Part shown: one piece after another, positions 8,847-17,538 of the stretch | Layout: every line of letters starts with the position of its first letter | How positions within the stretch are numbered: the stretch's first letter is position 1 | Origin: Herpetosiphon gulosus | GTDB lineage: Bacteria; Chloroflexota; Chloroflexia; Chloroflexales; Herpetosiphonaceae | Reading direction: 5' to 3' | Length of the DNA stretch: 64,000 nt | NCBI RefSeq assembly: GCF_039545135.1 | Contig: NZ_BAABRU010000001.1 | Location: forward strand, 248,001-312,000 | Program-made: the position numbers and the translations under genes | Notes under the pieces: model-generated | Told to the model about the DNA's origin: nothing | Databases searched by the model: none | The model's input: the letters and a program-made list of their open reading frames with translations, nothing else

Positions 8847-11087
8847 CTACATCATGCTCATCAACTGCCAAATAATCACGATAAAGGTGATCAAGATGAT
8901 GCCGCCAATCAGCATCATCAGCAAATTGCTGCGTTGTTGACGGTTGGTATACAAACGCGGAGCAGGTGCTTCGCGAATGGTGTTATCGGCGGGCGGCATG
9001 GGCATAGTTGGTGCACTGGTTGGCTCGGGAGCTTTGGCCACGGCGGCTGGCGTTGGTGGCAGTGGTTGCACCCGCCGTTTGGTTGGCTCGGAAGGCGCTT
9101 TTTCATATTTAGTTGTGGGGGTTGGCGGCGTTGGTACCGACTCCGCTGGAATCACGTTGGGAATTGGTTGGCTAGCCGTTTTCGGTGCAGTGGGAGTGGT
9201 TGGGGTTTTTGGCTCGCTGGCCACAGCTGGCGGCGTTGGGTTCGAAATTGCTGGGGCGCTGGGCGCATTGACCGCTTGATCCAGCACCGGAGTGATTTGG
9301 CTGCGCACATATTCACCTGTACCAGTCGATGAAATGCCCAAGGCTGCTTCAAGCGCTTCGGCTAAATCCAAGCCAGTTGGGAAGCGCTCAGCCGGATCTT
9401 TGGCCAACATTTTGAGAATTACGGCCTCAAGTTGAGCCGAAATCGCCGGATTGATCGAGCGCGGCGCTTTGGGTGGCTCGGCCATATGCAACATCGCAAT
9501 CGCCAATGGATCAGAATCGTCAAACGGTACTTGGCCCGTCCAAAGCTCGTACAAAATCACGCCCAAGCTATAGAGGTCGGTTTGGGCCACAACTTTGGCT
9601 GATGAAATCGCTTGTTCGGGGGCAACATAATGTGGCGAGCCGAAAATCTCGCCGCGTGTGCCAACTTCGGTCAGTAAGGCCAAACCAAAGTCGGCCAAAA
9701 TCGCCCGCCCATCTTTGTTGATCATAATATTCGATGGTTTGACATCACGATGGATAACGCCTTTGCTGTGGGCATAATCCAAAGCGGCACAAACCTCACG
9801 AATCATGCGGCAGAGCGTGCGTGGAGTCCATTCTTGGGCGCTAGTGCGCACTTGCTCGATCACCTTGTGCAGATTATCGCCCTCGATATACTCCATCACC
9901 ATATATAACAGGCCATACGAATCGCCATAGTGATAGAGCCGCACAATGTTGGGATGTTCAAGTTGGGCAATCGCCTGGGCTTCGCGATTGAAACGCTCGG
10001 CATAGCTTTGATCGTTGCGGAAGGGCGTGTCGATCACTTTGATCGCCACGGTGCGATTGAGCCGTACATCAACCCCACGAAAGATATTGGCCATGCCACC
10101 ACGGCCTAGCAAGGCTTCAACCCGATAGCCATCAAGATATTGGCCTTCCAAAGGTTTTTCGGGATCGAAGGTTGCAAAGCCTAAAGCTCCTGGCTGCGAA
10201 GGTGGTCGCACACCAGGCGCTGTATTAGCAGTGGCCAAAATTTGATGACTGCCGGTGATGCCTAAAGCCTGTTCTAGCGCCGCAATCAGCTCTGCGCCAG
10301 TTTGAAAGCGTTCGGCTGGGGCTTTGGCTAAAGCTTGGAGCAACACTGCGGCTGTAGCATTATTCAGCTTAGGGTTTTTCTCTTGGGGTGGTGGTGGCGG
10401 CTGAGTAAGATGTTGCAAGGCTACGCTGGTGGCCGAAGGATCATCGAATGGCACCGAGCCAGTCAACAATTCATACAACATCACGCCCAAGGCATATAAA
10501 TCTGATTGGGGAATCGCATCAGCTGAGCGACGCGCTTGCTCTGGGGCGATATAGTGGGCCGTGCCAAAAACCTCGCCCTGTGAGCCAAGCTGAATATCGA
10601 GCGCCAAACCAAAATCCATCAACACTACTCGCTGATCATGAGCCACCATGACATTCGATGGCTTGATATCACGGTGAATTACGCCTTTTTTGTGGGCATA
10701 ATCGAGCGCACTGGCCAAACTACGGGCAATATGCATCACGGCGCTATGAGGCAAGAGGCTGTTGGTGCTGGTGTATTGGGCTAAAACTTTCGAGAGATCA
10801 ACGCCATCGATATATTCCATTACAAAATAATAGAGATTATCAGTATCGTCGGCGTAGTAGATTTGTACAATATTTTCGTGCCGCCAAGTGGCGATGGCGC
10901 GAGCTTCGCGCACAAACCGCTCGGCATAGCTTGGCACTTGACGATAGCGTCCATCGATCACCTTGATTGCCACAGGCCGATCAAGTTTGACATCATGGCC
11001 GACGTAAATCAAGCCCATGCCTCCACGGCCTAGAACGCGGTCGATGCGGAAGTTGGCGAGTTGTTTCCCAATCAGATCATCAGTCAT
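8847..11087 (-). CDS. Membrane Ser/Thr kinase with two kinase domains
   Basis: 746 residues. Kinase domain 1 (about 14-275) has a Gly-rich loop, Lys42, HRD 138-140 and DFG 158-160. Kinase domain 2 (about 320-575) repeats the set: Lys350, HRD 446-448, DFG 466-468. Both look catalytically complete and belong to the PknB-like bacterial family. A Pro/Thr-rich linker (about 590-715) leads to one C-terminal membrane helix (about 720-742), with almost nothing outside. PknB-type kinases normally have one kinase domain. The tandem arrangement suggests trans-phosphorylation within one chain. No ribosome site is obvious at the start. Confidence 0.93.
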   Translation of the reverse strand: MTDDLIGKQLANFRIDRVLGRGGMGLIYVGHDVKLDRPVAIKVIDGRYRQVPSYAERFVREARAIATWRHENIVQIYYADDTDNLYYFVMEYIDGVDLSKVLAQYTSTNSLLPHSAVMHIARSLASALDYAHKKGVIHRDIKPSNVMVAHDQRVVLMDFGLALDIQLGSQGEVFGTAHYIAPEQARRSADAIPQSDLYALGVMLYELLTGSVPFDDPSATSVALQHLTQPPPPPQEKNPKLNNATAAVLLQALAKAPAERFQTGAELIAALEQALGITGSHQILATANTAPGVRPPSQPGALGFATFDPEKPLEGQYLDGYRVEALLGRGGMANIFRGVDVRLNRTVAIKVIDTPFRNDQSYAERFNREAQAIAQLEHPNIVRLYHYGDSYGLLYMVMEYIEGDNLHKVIEQVRTSAQEWTPRTLCRMIREVCAALDYAHSKGVIHRDVKPSNIMINKDGRAILADFGLALLTEVGTRGEIFGSPHYVAPEQAISSAKVVAQTDLYSLGVILYELWTGQVPFDDSDPLAIAMLHMAEPPKAPRSINPAISAQLEAVILKMLAKDPAERFPTGLDLAEALEAALGISSTGTGEYVRSQITPVLDQAVNAPSAPAISNPTPPAVASEPKTPTTPTAPKTASQPIPNVIPAESVPTPPTPTTKYEKAPSEPTKRRVQPLPPTPAAVAKAPEPTSAPTMPMPPADNTIREAPAPRLYTNRQQRSNLLMMLIGGIILITFIVIIWQLMSMM

Positions 11088-11104
11088 AATGTGCCAAACT
11101 TAAA

Positions 11105-11344
11105 TTCAAAAGGTAAAAAGGTTGAAACCGCGAAGGACACGAATGCTATGTTTAGCCACGAATTGCACGAATTACACGAACGAGATGTAAAGCCTTCATC
11201 CCTACATTCTTCATAATTCCCGCTGTGCCTCTGCATTAAAGAATTGATCCACAAGGTTTTTTTAGCCACAGATTGGCACAGATTTCTTTGATTATCATCT
11301 TATACCAATCGCCTGAGCTCTAGCACCTGACCTCTGCCCCCTAG
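11105..11344. repeat. Composite phrase island 3
   Basis: In order: CGCGAAGGACACGAA, TTTAGCCACGAATT, CACGAATTACACGAA, a CTTCATCCCTACATTCTTCA unit, GTGCCTCTGCATTAAAG, TTTAGCCACAGATTGGCACA, and CCTGACCTCTGCCCCCTAG. These are the phrases of the other islands, in degenerate form. The large gene to its right stops at the island edge. Confidence 0.7.
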
Positions 11345-13744
11345 TTATTGGCGACTATGGCGGCCTTGGGTAATTTTGGTCAATTCACTGATAAAGCGAT
11401 TAAGACCATTAACATAGCTTTCCAAGTAATCGTTGGCGATCCGACGGGCCAAATCGCGTCGTCCAGCAGTTACAAACAGCCCAACATGCGGGCGAAAGTC
11501 GCGCAGCGAAACGTGCATCACCCCATTGGCATCGGTGATGACACCCCAAGCCAAAGTTTTTTTCTCATTATCGTCTTTGGCCGTAATAAATCGTGATAAG
11601 GAGCTAGTCTCAGCTACCGCGCCCACATTTGAAAGCACCTCGCGGCCTTTGATCAAATCGTTGAGCACATCGAACTTACCAGGAATCGCATCGAGCAGGC
11701 GTTGCAAGGCCATCGGTACGTGGGCCAACAAGCGTAAGGCTCCTGATGAGGTACTTTCGCCTGATTGGGCAATATCTTTAGCGCGGGCTGACACCTCGCC
11801 AAAACCAGCAATCGTCGCCAAATAATGCTTTTGAGTCGCCTCGAAGGTATCCCAGACTTCTGCTCGCCACTCTTGCCGTGCTTGATCAAGCAAACTTAAT
11901 GCGCGTTCATGCAATTTCGTGATTTCAAGTTCTTCTAGCGGAACCTCAAAGGTCATGGGGTGCAGCCGATCGCTGGGATTGGGAATGCTGCCATCAACCG
12001 GAATGAGAATTGCTGGGTTAGCCAGTGATTCTTCAAAAGCCGTGATGGTTGCTTCAACCGCTGCTTTGAGATTGGCATCGTTGGATGCTTCTTGCAATGA
12101 AGCTTGCAACTCAGGATTGGGCTTGTAGGAAACCGCATGAATTGCGCGGTAGAGCACCAAAATATCGTTAACTGTAATTCGAATTTGGTCGTTGCGCTGC
12201 TTGAACAACTTGCGCAATTCCAAAATCTTCTTCAGATCAACCCCGATTGATTCGGCGCTGGCTTCGGACACAATCTTGGGGCTATCGGCAAGAATCTGTT
12301 TTTCTTCATCGTTGAGTTCAATATTGGGAGCATATGGCCGCACTGTGCCCGCAACTGGCGCTGGTTGGCCCCGCAAATAGACCGCCCAAGCCAAGGCTTC
12401 GAGGGTCATAATTTCGGCGACGGCTGAACCCCAAGCCCCATCGAAGAAAATATGCGATTGATCAAAGACCATACTTGAACCAGTATCGATCAAGGTCAGG
12501 CCGTGGTCTCCCAATCCACGTTCGGTCAGGCGTAACTCAGCCAAGGGCAAGTGGCGCGGGCGGCCATCGGCATTAAACCAAATTGGCGCACAGCGCAAGG
12601 CCTCAAGCTGTTGGCTAGTTTCAGGGCGCAACTTACCCAAAATGCTGGGCAAGATTGTGCGTTTGGTCGTTGCCAAAGGAATTAATGAAGTTGGAGCATG
12701 ATTGGCTGGGCTTGCCAACAAGGCGGCAATTTGGCTGCGCACACTGCTTACATCGTTGGGGCGGGTGCTATTGGGCGCACAAGCAGGAATCAAATAATAA
12801 TGGCCGCGCCAGATCAAGCCAATATGCCAACTTTGGCGTGGCAAAGCTACCATATTTTCGTTGTAGGGGGTGGGATCAAGGTAAGCTGCCAAGGCCATTT
12901 GGCGCTGATAGGCTGGCAAGGCAATTTCACGAGCACGCTGAAACTGTTTGCCCCAACGTTCGCGAATTTCTTTGGGCAAATCGCGGGTCGATTCGGCCAT
13001 AAATTCATCGAATTTGCGTTTGCGATACAGCGCATAATTTTCTTGCGATTGGACATCGGGGCCACGGCCATAGGGGCGTTGGCGCTCCCATTGATTATAT
13101 AAATCGGCAAATTGACGCGTTTCAGGATTAACCTTGGTCAGATCGCGGAGCAAGGCCAATGAAACTCGCTCACGCCATTCGTTTTCGAGCAGATCGGGAT
13201 AGCTATGCAAAATGTGAATTGCCGCCATAACCCAAGCGGTCATGCGGTCGATTGGTGGCAAATTAATTTTATGGTCGTTCAGGGTTTCGTCGAAGCCGAT
13301 GGTTTCGTTGGCATGGCGGGCAGTATCCTCGCGCAAGGCATAGCCCACATAAAACTGCCATGTGCCTTCAGGAAAAGCATCTTGGGGGTCTTTGCCAGCC
13401 AATTCGAGCAGCTTTTGGTAGCCCCAAATAACCGCCGCCGGCCCAGCAAAAAAGGTGCTAAACACCGCTTTATCGAGGGCTTGCTCTACCCCACGAAACA
13501 GCAAATTTACATCACGCTTAATGACATTGCCTGCTGGACGACGGCCCGTCAACTTCGCCAAGCCACTTAAAATCACCCCGGGGACATTACCAGCAGGCAC
13601 GACCCGCGAGATTTGGTCAACAACGGCATCGATTTCCGGCAACGACAACCGCGACACCTGACTGATCGAAATCGAATGCGCAATGCTACGCAAATTGTCG
13701 GCAGTCAAATGCGAGGCAGCGGTGAACTGTTGCTGCGAATCCAT
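11345..13744 (-). CDS. Large conserved protein of unknown function
   Basis: 799 residues from ATG 13744, preferred over an upstream ATG because GGATGGGGT lies five bases before it. Soluble, no signal peptide, mixed alpha/beta at the front and mostly helical toward the end. A helical stretch near 150-250 contains TARHANETIGFDETL and many charged residues. I recognise no catalytic motif. A consensus promoter lies just upstream and the stop abuts a phrase island. It stands next to the two-domain kinase but on a separate transcript. Confidence 0.8.
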   Translation of the reverse strand: MDSQQQFTAASHLTADNLRSIAHSISISQVSRLSLPEIDAVVDQISRVVPAGNVPGVILSGLAKLTGRRPAGNVIKRDVNLLFRGVEQALDKAVFSTFFAGPAAVIWGYQKLLELAGKDPQDAFPEGTWQFYVGYALREDTARHANETIGFDETLNDHKINLPPIDRMTAWVMAAIHILHSYPDLLENEWRERVSLALLRDLTKVNPETRQFADLYNQWERQRPYGRGPDVQSQENYALYRKRKFDEFMAESTRDLPKEIRERWGKQFQRAREIALPAYQRQMALAAYLDPTPYNENMVALPRQSWHIGLIWRGHYYLIPACAPNSTRPNDVSSVRSQIAALLASPANHAPTSLIPLATTKRTILPSILGKLRPETSQQLEALRCAPIWFNADGRPRHLPLAELRLTERGLGDHGLTLIDTGSSMVFDQSHIFFDGAWGSAVAEIMTLEALAWAVYLRGQPAPVAGTVRPYAPNIELNDEEKQILADSPKIVSEASAESIGVDLKKILELRKLFKQRNDQIRITVNDILVLYRAIHAVSYKPNPELQASLQEASNDANLKAAVEATITAFEESLANPAILIPVDGSIPNPSDRLHPMTFEVPLEELEITKLHERALSLLDQARQEWRAEVWDTFEATQKHYLATIAGFGEVSARAKDIAQSGESTSSGALRLLAHVPMALQRLLDAIPGKFDVLNDLIKGREVLSNVGAVAETSSLSRFITAKDDNEKKTLAWGVITDANGVMHVSLRDFRPHVGLFVTAGRRDLARRIANDYLESYVNGLNRFISELTKITQGRHSRQ

Positions 13745-13792
13745 GATACCCCATCCACACCACATGCTCGATAGCGAAAAATTAATGACCTC

Positions 13793-13821
13793 ATGATAGA
13801 GGAGCGTGGGCAGCCTGTCAA
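13793..13821 (-). promoter_or_regulatory. Promoter of the large unknown gene
   Basis: On the minus strand TTGACA (13821-13816), a 17-base spacer and TATCAT (13798-13793). The predicted start lies about 40 bases before the ATG at 13744. Confidence 0.75.
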
Positions 13822-13899
13822 AATATTAAAATGGGCCTGTTTTGACGCGCTGCGCTGTTGTGCTAATCCTACTATATTTTATCGTTTTTTGAAAGAAGC

Positions 13900-14090
13900 A
13901 TGCGGAAGGATGAAGGATGAATTATGAGGGATGAAGAAAAAGATGAAGGATGAATTATGAGGGATGAAATGTAATCATAAAGACGAATGGTTACAATCCC
14001 CAAAATGTTCCAATAGCCTAGAGCCTCAACGCTCTGGGCCTCTGGGTTAAAGCTTGCCCCTTGCCCCTGAATCCTGACCCCTTATTCTAT
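13900..14090. repeat. Composite phrase island 4
   Basis: Two near-copies of GGATGAATTATGAGGGATGA lie at about 13909-13970, followed by a spacer, then GCCTCTGGGTTAAAG and CCTTGCCCCTGAATCCTGAC and TTCTATGTTCAATG. It occupies most of the 440-base gap between the large unknown gene and the SAM hydrolase. Confidence 0.7.
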
Positions 14091-14108
14091 GTTCAATGCT
14101 CTCTACTT

Positions 14109-14137
14109 TTGCCTTTCGCTGTGGCTTCTCGTATACT
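14109..14137 (+). promoter_or_regulatory. Promoter of the SAM hydrolase gene
   Basis: TTGCCT (14109-14114), a 17-base spacer and TATACT (14132-14137), about 50 bases upstream of the start codon at 14186. Confidence 0.6.
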
Positions 14138-14185
14138 AAACTGCGTTAACAACTATTGACCTAAGCAACTTGTAGGCGGGAGTTT

Positions 14186-15007
14186 ATGCAACCCAATGGA
14201 ATTCTAACGCTGACAACCGATTTTGGCAGCGTTGATGCGTATAGCGCAGTGCTCAAAGGCGTGATTCTTTCGGTGAATCCCCAGGCAACCATGATCGATG
14301 TGACCCATGAAATCGATGCCCAACGGATTGCCCAAGCGGCCTATTTATTGCACACAGGCTATCGCTACTTTCCCGATGGCACTGTTCATTTGGTGATTGT
14401 TGATCCAGGTGTGGGCGGTGATCGTAAAGCTGTGGCGTTGTGTTCGCCCCGTTGGGCCTTTGTGGCTCCTGATAATGGTGTGCTTTCGTATGTTTGGAAG
14501 GATTTAGTCGCCGAGTTTGGGCGTGAGCAATTACAGTTGATCGAATTAACTGATGATCGCTGGTGGTTGCCCAAGGTCAGTGCTACGTTCCATGGTCGCG
14601 ATATTTTCGCGCCAGTTGCCGCTCATCTTTCAAAAGGGGTGCAGCCTGAAGAATTGGGCCAACCATTGGCCGAATTGATCGATTTGCCTTTAGCTGAGCC
14701 ACGCCAACGCCCTGACGATGCTTGGGAAGGCCGAATCATCCACGTTGATAACTTTGGTAATTGTATTACCAATATTACTCGTGATTTTATTGCCCAGCAT
14801 GGTGGCATCGAGCAAGTTGAAATTGGGATTCTCGATCAGCAAATTGGCCGAATTTGCCGCACCTACGCCGATAGCGAATGGGGCATGGTGATGGCGTTGT
14901 TTGGCTCTAGCGAACGGCTCGAATTAGCTGTACGCAATGGCAATGCTGCCCGCATGCTCGGGGTTGGCATCGGCGATAGCCTGCGAATCCGCTTTATCAA
15001 AGGATGA
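14186..15007 (+). CDS. SAM hydrolase (DUF62 / SAM hydroxide adenosyltransferase)
   Basis: 273 residues of the fluorinase/DUF62 family (PF01887), whose characterised non-halogenating members split S-adenosylmethionine into adenosine and methionine using water. Visible motifs are TTDFG (Asp12), VDPGVGGDR (Asp73, Arg80) and FHGRDIFAP (His136), which together give the Asp-Arg-His set of the family. A cytoplasmic trimer is usual. TAGGCGGGAG precedes the ATG. It stands alone between two phrase islands; the stop overlaps the first GGATGAA unit of the next one. Confidence 0.92.
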   Translation: MQPNGILTLTTDFGSVDAYSAVLKGVILSVNPQATMIDVTHEIDAQRIAQAAYLLHTGYRYFPDGTVHLVIVDPGVGGDRKAVALCSPRWAFVAPDNGVLSYVWKDLVAEFGREQLQLIELTDDRWWLPKVSATFHGRDIFAPVAAHLSKGVQPEELGQPLAELIDLPLAEPRQRPDDAWEGRIIHVDNFGNCITNITRDFIAQHGGIEQVEIGILDQQIGRICRTYADSEWGMVMALFGSSERLELAVRNGNAARMLGVGIGDSLRIRFIKG

Positions 15008-15200
15008 ATTATGAGGGATGAAGGATGAAGTGATTCAGTTTTTAACCACGAAGGACACGAAGAACACTAAGTTTAGTTCAATCAATAACTAAACTTTCGC
15101 AGTAATTAAGGCATATAACTAAGCCTAAATTCGGGTATTTCGCGTTCTTTGTGGTTAGATTTCCTCCTTCATAATTCATCCTTCATCCTTCTAAAAAACT
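15003..15200. repeat. Phrase island 5, nested palindrome
   Basis: Three nested inverted arms: GGATGAATTATGAGGG with GGATGAA (15003-15029) against CTTCATAATTCATCCTTCA (15167-15190); TTAACCACGAAGGACACGAA (15042-15062) against CGTTCTTTGTGGTTAGA (15143-15160); and AAGTTTAG/CTAAACTT (about 15070-15097) in the centre. The whole gap between the SAM hydrolase and the helicase is one folded structure. Confidence 0.75.
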
Positions 15201-17126
15201 ATGTTTGATACACTTAATAGTGAACAACGGGCGGCGGTGATGGCGCAGCTTGGGCCAGTTTTGGTCAAAGCTGGCGCGGGCAGCGGTAAAACTCGCGTGC
15301 TGACCTACCGTATTGCCTATTTAATCGATCAGGGCGCTAGCTCCGATTCGATTGTTTCGGTGACCTTTACCAATAAAGCCGCCAGCGAACTCCGTACCCG
15401 CTTGCGCGATCTTTTGGGCAAGCGTAGCCGTGGCCTGACTGCCGGAACGTTTCATGCGATTTGTGGCAAATTGCTGCGCCAACATATTAATGGGCGGATT
15501 CGTAATTACACCGCCAACTTTACGATTTACGCTGGTGACGAGCAGTTGCAACTGGTGCAACAAGCCATGGATGGCTACACTGGACGCATGCCGCACGATC
15601 TTGAAGCGCCGCAAGTGCTGAATTTGATTTCGCGCTTCAAAAGCCGCATGCAGCCGCCAACCCTAGCTCGGCAGATGGCTAGCGATCCTGTCAGCCAATA
15701 TGCGGCGGCGATTTATCGCACTTATCAACGTCAGCTTGAGCGCTCGAATGCTGTTGATTTCGACGATATGATTGTGCTGACGTACAAGCTGCTGTTTGAG
15801 CATCACGATGTGCTCGATGAAGTGCAATCGCGCTGGGCGCATGTGCTGGTCGATGAATATCAAGATACCGATTCGGCCCAATATGCCTTGCTCGAATTGC
15901 TTTCGCGGCCAGTTGCTCATCGCCCACGCTCATTGTTTGCGGTTGGCGATGCCCAACAATCGATCTATGGCTTTCGCAATGCCGATTACACGATTATCAA
16001 TCGTTTTACCCGCGATTTCCCTGAAGCCCAAGTGGTTGAGCTGCTGACTAATTATCGTTCGCGTCAAGAGATTCTTGATGCGGCTTATGCGGTGATGCGC
16101 CATTCGGTCGCTGTGCCAGCCTTAACCTTGAAAGCTGCTCGTCGTTCGCCGCCAGTCCCAGCCTTGGTGATTAACGAAGCGGCTGATGATCGCGCTGAAG
16201 CCGACGCGATTGCCAAATCGATTGGTAATTTGCTCAGCACAGGTCGCCGCAGCAAAGATATTGCGATTCTCTATCGTTCGCGGCATATGAGCCGTGGACT
16301 GGAAACGGCACTGCGCCAAGCGCGGATTCCCTATTCGCTCAAGGGTCAGGCCGGCTTTTACGATCGACGAGTGATTCGCGATGCCTTGGCCTTTTTGCGG
16401 ATTATTGCTAATCCCAGCGATAGCCTGAGCATGAATCGGATTATCAATGTGCCAGCTCGTGGCATTGGTGCTAGCACGATTGCTCATCTCACCAGCAAAG
16501 CTGCTGCACTGGAATTGCCACTTGGCGAGGCCTTGTTGAAGCGTGAAGCATGGGAAGGCTTGAGCGATCGCGCCAGCCAAATGGTCAGCGATTGGGCACG
16601 TAAAGTTTATCGTTGGCGTAAATTGGCTAGCGGAAGCTATCCACCCGAGGGCTTATTGCAAACTGTGCTGCAAGAAAGTGGCTACCAAGCCATGATCGAA
16701 AAGGATTGGAACGACCCTGAGCGCAGCGATGCCCTAGCCCACCTTGAAGAATTGCGGGTTGCTGCTGGCGAACATACTAGCCTCGTAGCCTTTTTGCAGG
16801 AAATTGCCCTGCTGACCAACGTCGAAGACAAGGACGAGCGTGATGCAGTGCAATTATTGACTATCCACGGAGCCAAAGGCTTGGAATGGCCAATTGTCTA
16901 TGTGGCGGGCTTAGAGGAAGGCACATTGCCGCACGAACGCTCGTTGGTCGAAGCAGGCGGAGTGGAAGAAGAACGGCGTTTATGCTATGTGGCCTTGACC
17001 AGAGCAGGCGAACAACTTTACCTTTCGCATGCCAAAAAACGCCAGCGCAACCAGCGCAATCCGTCACGATTCCTTGATGATATTTTGGTTTATGGCCGTG
17101 AACGCGCCAAAGCCAAGGCTTTCTAA
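15201..17126 (+). CDS. UvrD/PcrA-family DNA helicase
   Basis: 641 residues of superfamily 1A. The Q motif LNSEQRAAV is followed by Walker A AGAGSGKT (about 24-31), the Walker B-like DEYQDTD, GDAQQSIYGFR and TIHGAKGLEW, and VALTRA near the end. It unwinds DNA 3' to 5' using ATP, in repair or replication restart. It is shorter than UvrD/PcrA (about 720 residues) because the C-terminal extension is missing. The start is fixed by the Q motif, yet no Shine-Dalgarno sequence precedes the ATG; the preceding bases are palindromic repeat phrase. This may indicate leaderless or low-level translation. Confidence 0.93.
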   Translation: MFDTLNSEQRAAVMAQLGPVLVKAGAGSGKTRVLTYRIAYLIDQGASSDSIVSVTFTNKAASELRTRLRDLLGKRSRGLTAGTFHAICGKLLRQHINGRIRNYTANFTIYAGDEQLQLVQQAMDGYTGRMPHDLEAPQVLNLISRFKSRMQPPTLARQMASDPVSQYAAAIYRTYQRQLERSNAVDFDDMIVLTYKLLFEHHDVLDEVQSRWAHVLVDEYQDTDSAQYALLELLSRPVAHRPRSLFAVGDAQQSIYGFRNADYTIINRFTRDFPEAQVVELLTNYRSRQEILDAAYAVMRHSVAVPALTLKAARRSPPVPALVINEAADDRAEADAIAKSIGNLLSTGRRSKDIAILYRSRHMSRGLETALRQARIPYSLKGQAGFYDRRVIRDALAFLRIIANPSDSLSMNRIINVPARGIGASTIAHLTSKAAALELPLGEALLKREAWEGLSDRASQMVSDWARKVYRWRKLASGSYPPEGLLQTVLQESGYQAMIEKDWNDPERSDALAHLEELRVAAGEHTSLVAFLQEIALLTNVEDKDERDAVQLLTIHGAKGLEWPIVYVAGLEEGTLPHERSLVEAGGVEEERRLCYVALTRAGEQLYLSHAKKRQRNQRNPSRFLDDILVYGRERAKAKAF

Positions 17127-17201
17127 CCGTTCGTTAACCTTCAGGTAAACTTTTGAGCCTACACTCAAAGTGTTAGGATTTTTGAAGCGTAGGAGTGACC
17201 C

Positions 17202-17417
17202 ATGAAAGAGTTAATTGCCCAGCTGGTCGAGAAGGCCAACTTAAGCGAAGAGCAAGCCAACAAGGCGGTTGAAGTGGTCAAAGGCTTTTTGGGCGATAAA
17301 CTGCCGGAAGGTTTGCGCGGTCAAGTCGAGGGCTTTCTAACGGGCGAAAATATTATGGATGTCGCTGATAAAGCTAAAGGTTTACTCGGCGGCTTGTTTG
17401 GCAAAGACAAAGCCTAG
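17202..17417 (+). CDS. Small conserved protein, DUF-type
   Basis: 71 residues, charged and helical, ending in a Gly/Lys-rich tail (GLLGGLFGKDKA). The first half, with LSEEQANKAVEVVKGFLGDKLP, resembles small helix-bundle families such as DUF937-like proteins. Function is unknown. GTAGGAG lies upstream of the ATG and a strong terminator follows, so it is a separate single-gene transcript. Confidence 0.8.
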   Translation: MKELIAQLVEKANLSEEQANKAVEVVKGFLGDKLPEGLRGQVEGFLTGENIMDVADKAKGLLGGLFGKDKA

Positions 17418-17443
17418 CACCACAAGAGTCTATCCCATCGATC

Positions 17444-17473
17444 AAGAGCAGCCAAGCTTGGCTGCTCTTTTTG
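17444..17473 (+). terminator. Rho-independent terminator
   Basis: A perfect 26-base palindrome, AAGAGCAGCCAAG/CTTGGCTGCTCTT (17444-17469), is followed directly by TTT. Confidence 0.9.
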
Positions 17474-17497
17474 GTGTATCAGCATATGTCCAAAATT

Positions 17498-17506
17498 TGA
17501 TACAAT
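17498..17506 (+). promoter_or_regulatory. Extended -10 promoter of the STAS gene
   Basis: TGA-TACAAT (17498-17506) fits an extended -10 element. No good -35 is visible. It lies 33 bases before the start codon at 17539. Confidence 0.5.
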
Positions 17507-17538
17507 AGCAACACTGTGTGGCAAAAGGAACGTGATCT

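Noticed and set aside
8934-9332. Plus-strand open frames of 111 and 132 codons
   Set aside because: They lie opposite the Pro/Thr-rich linker of the double kinase. Their Gly/Trp/Val bias is the complement of that linker.
13900-15200. Repeat islands as CRISPR arrays
   Set aside because: Units are 7-9 bases, repeat in direct tandem and in inverted arms, and lack unique spacers of uniform length. No cas genes are present.
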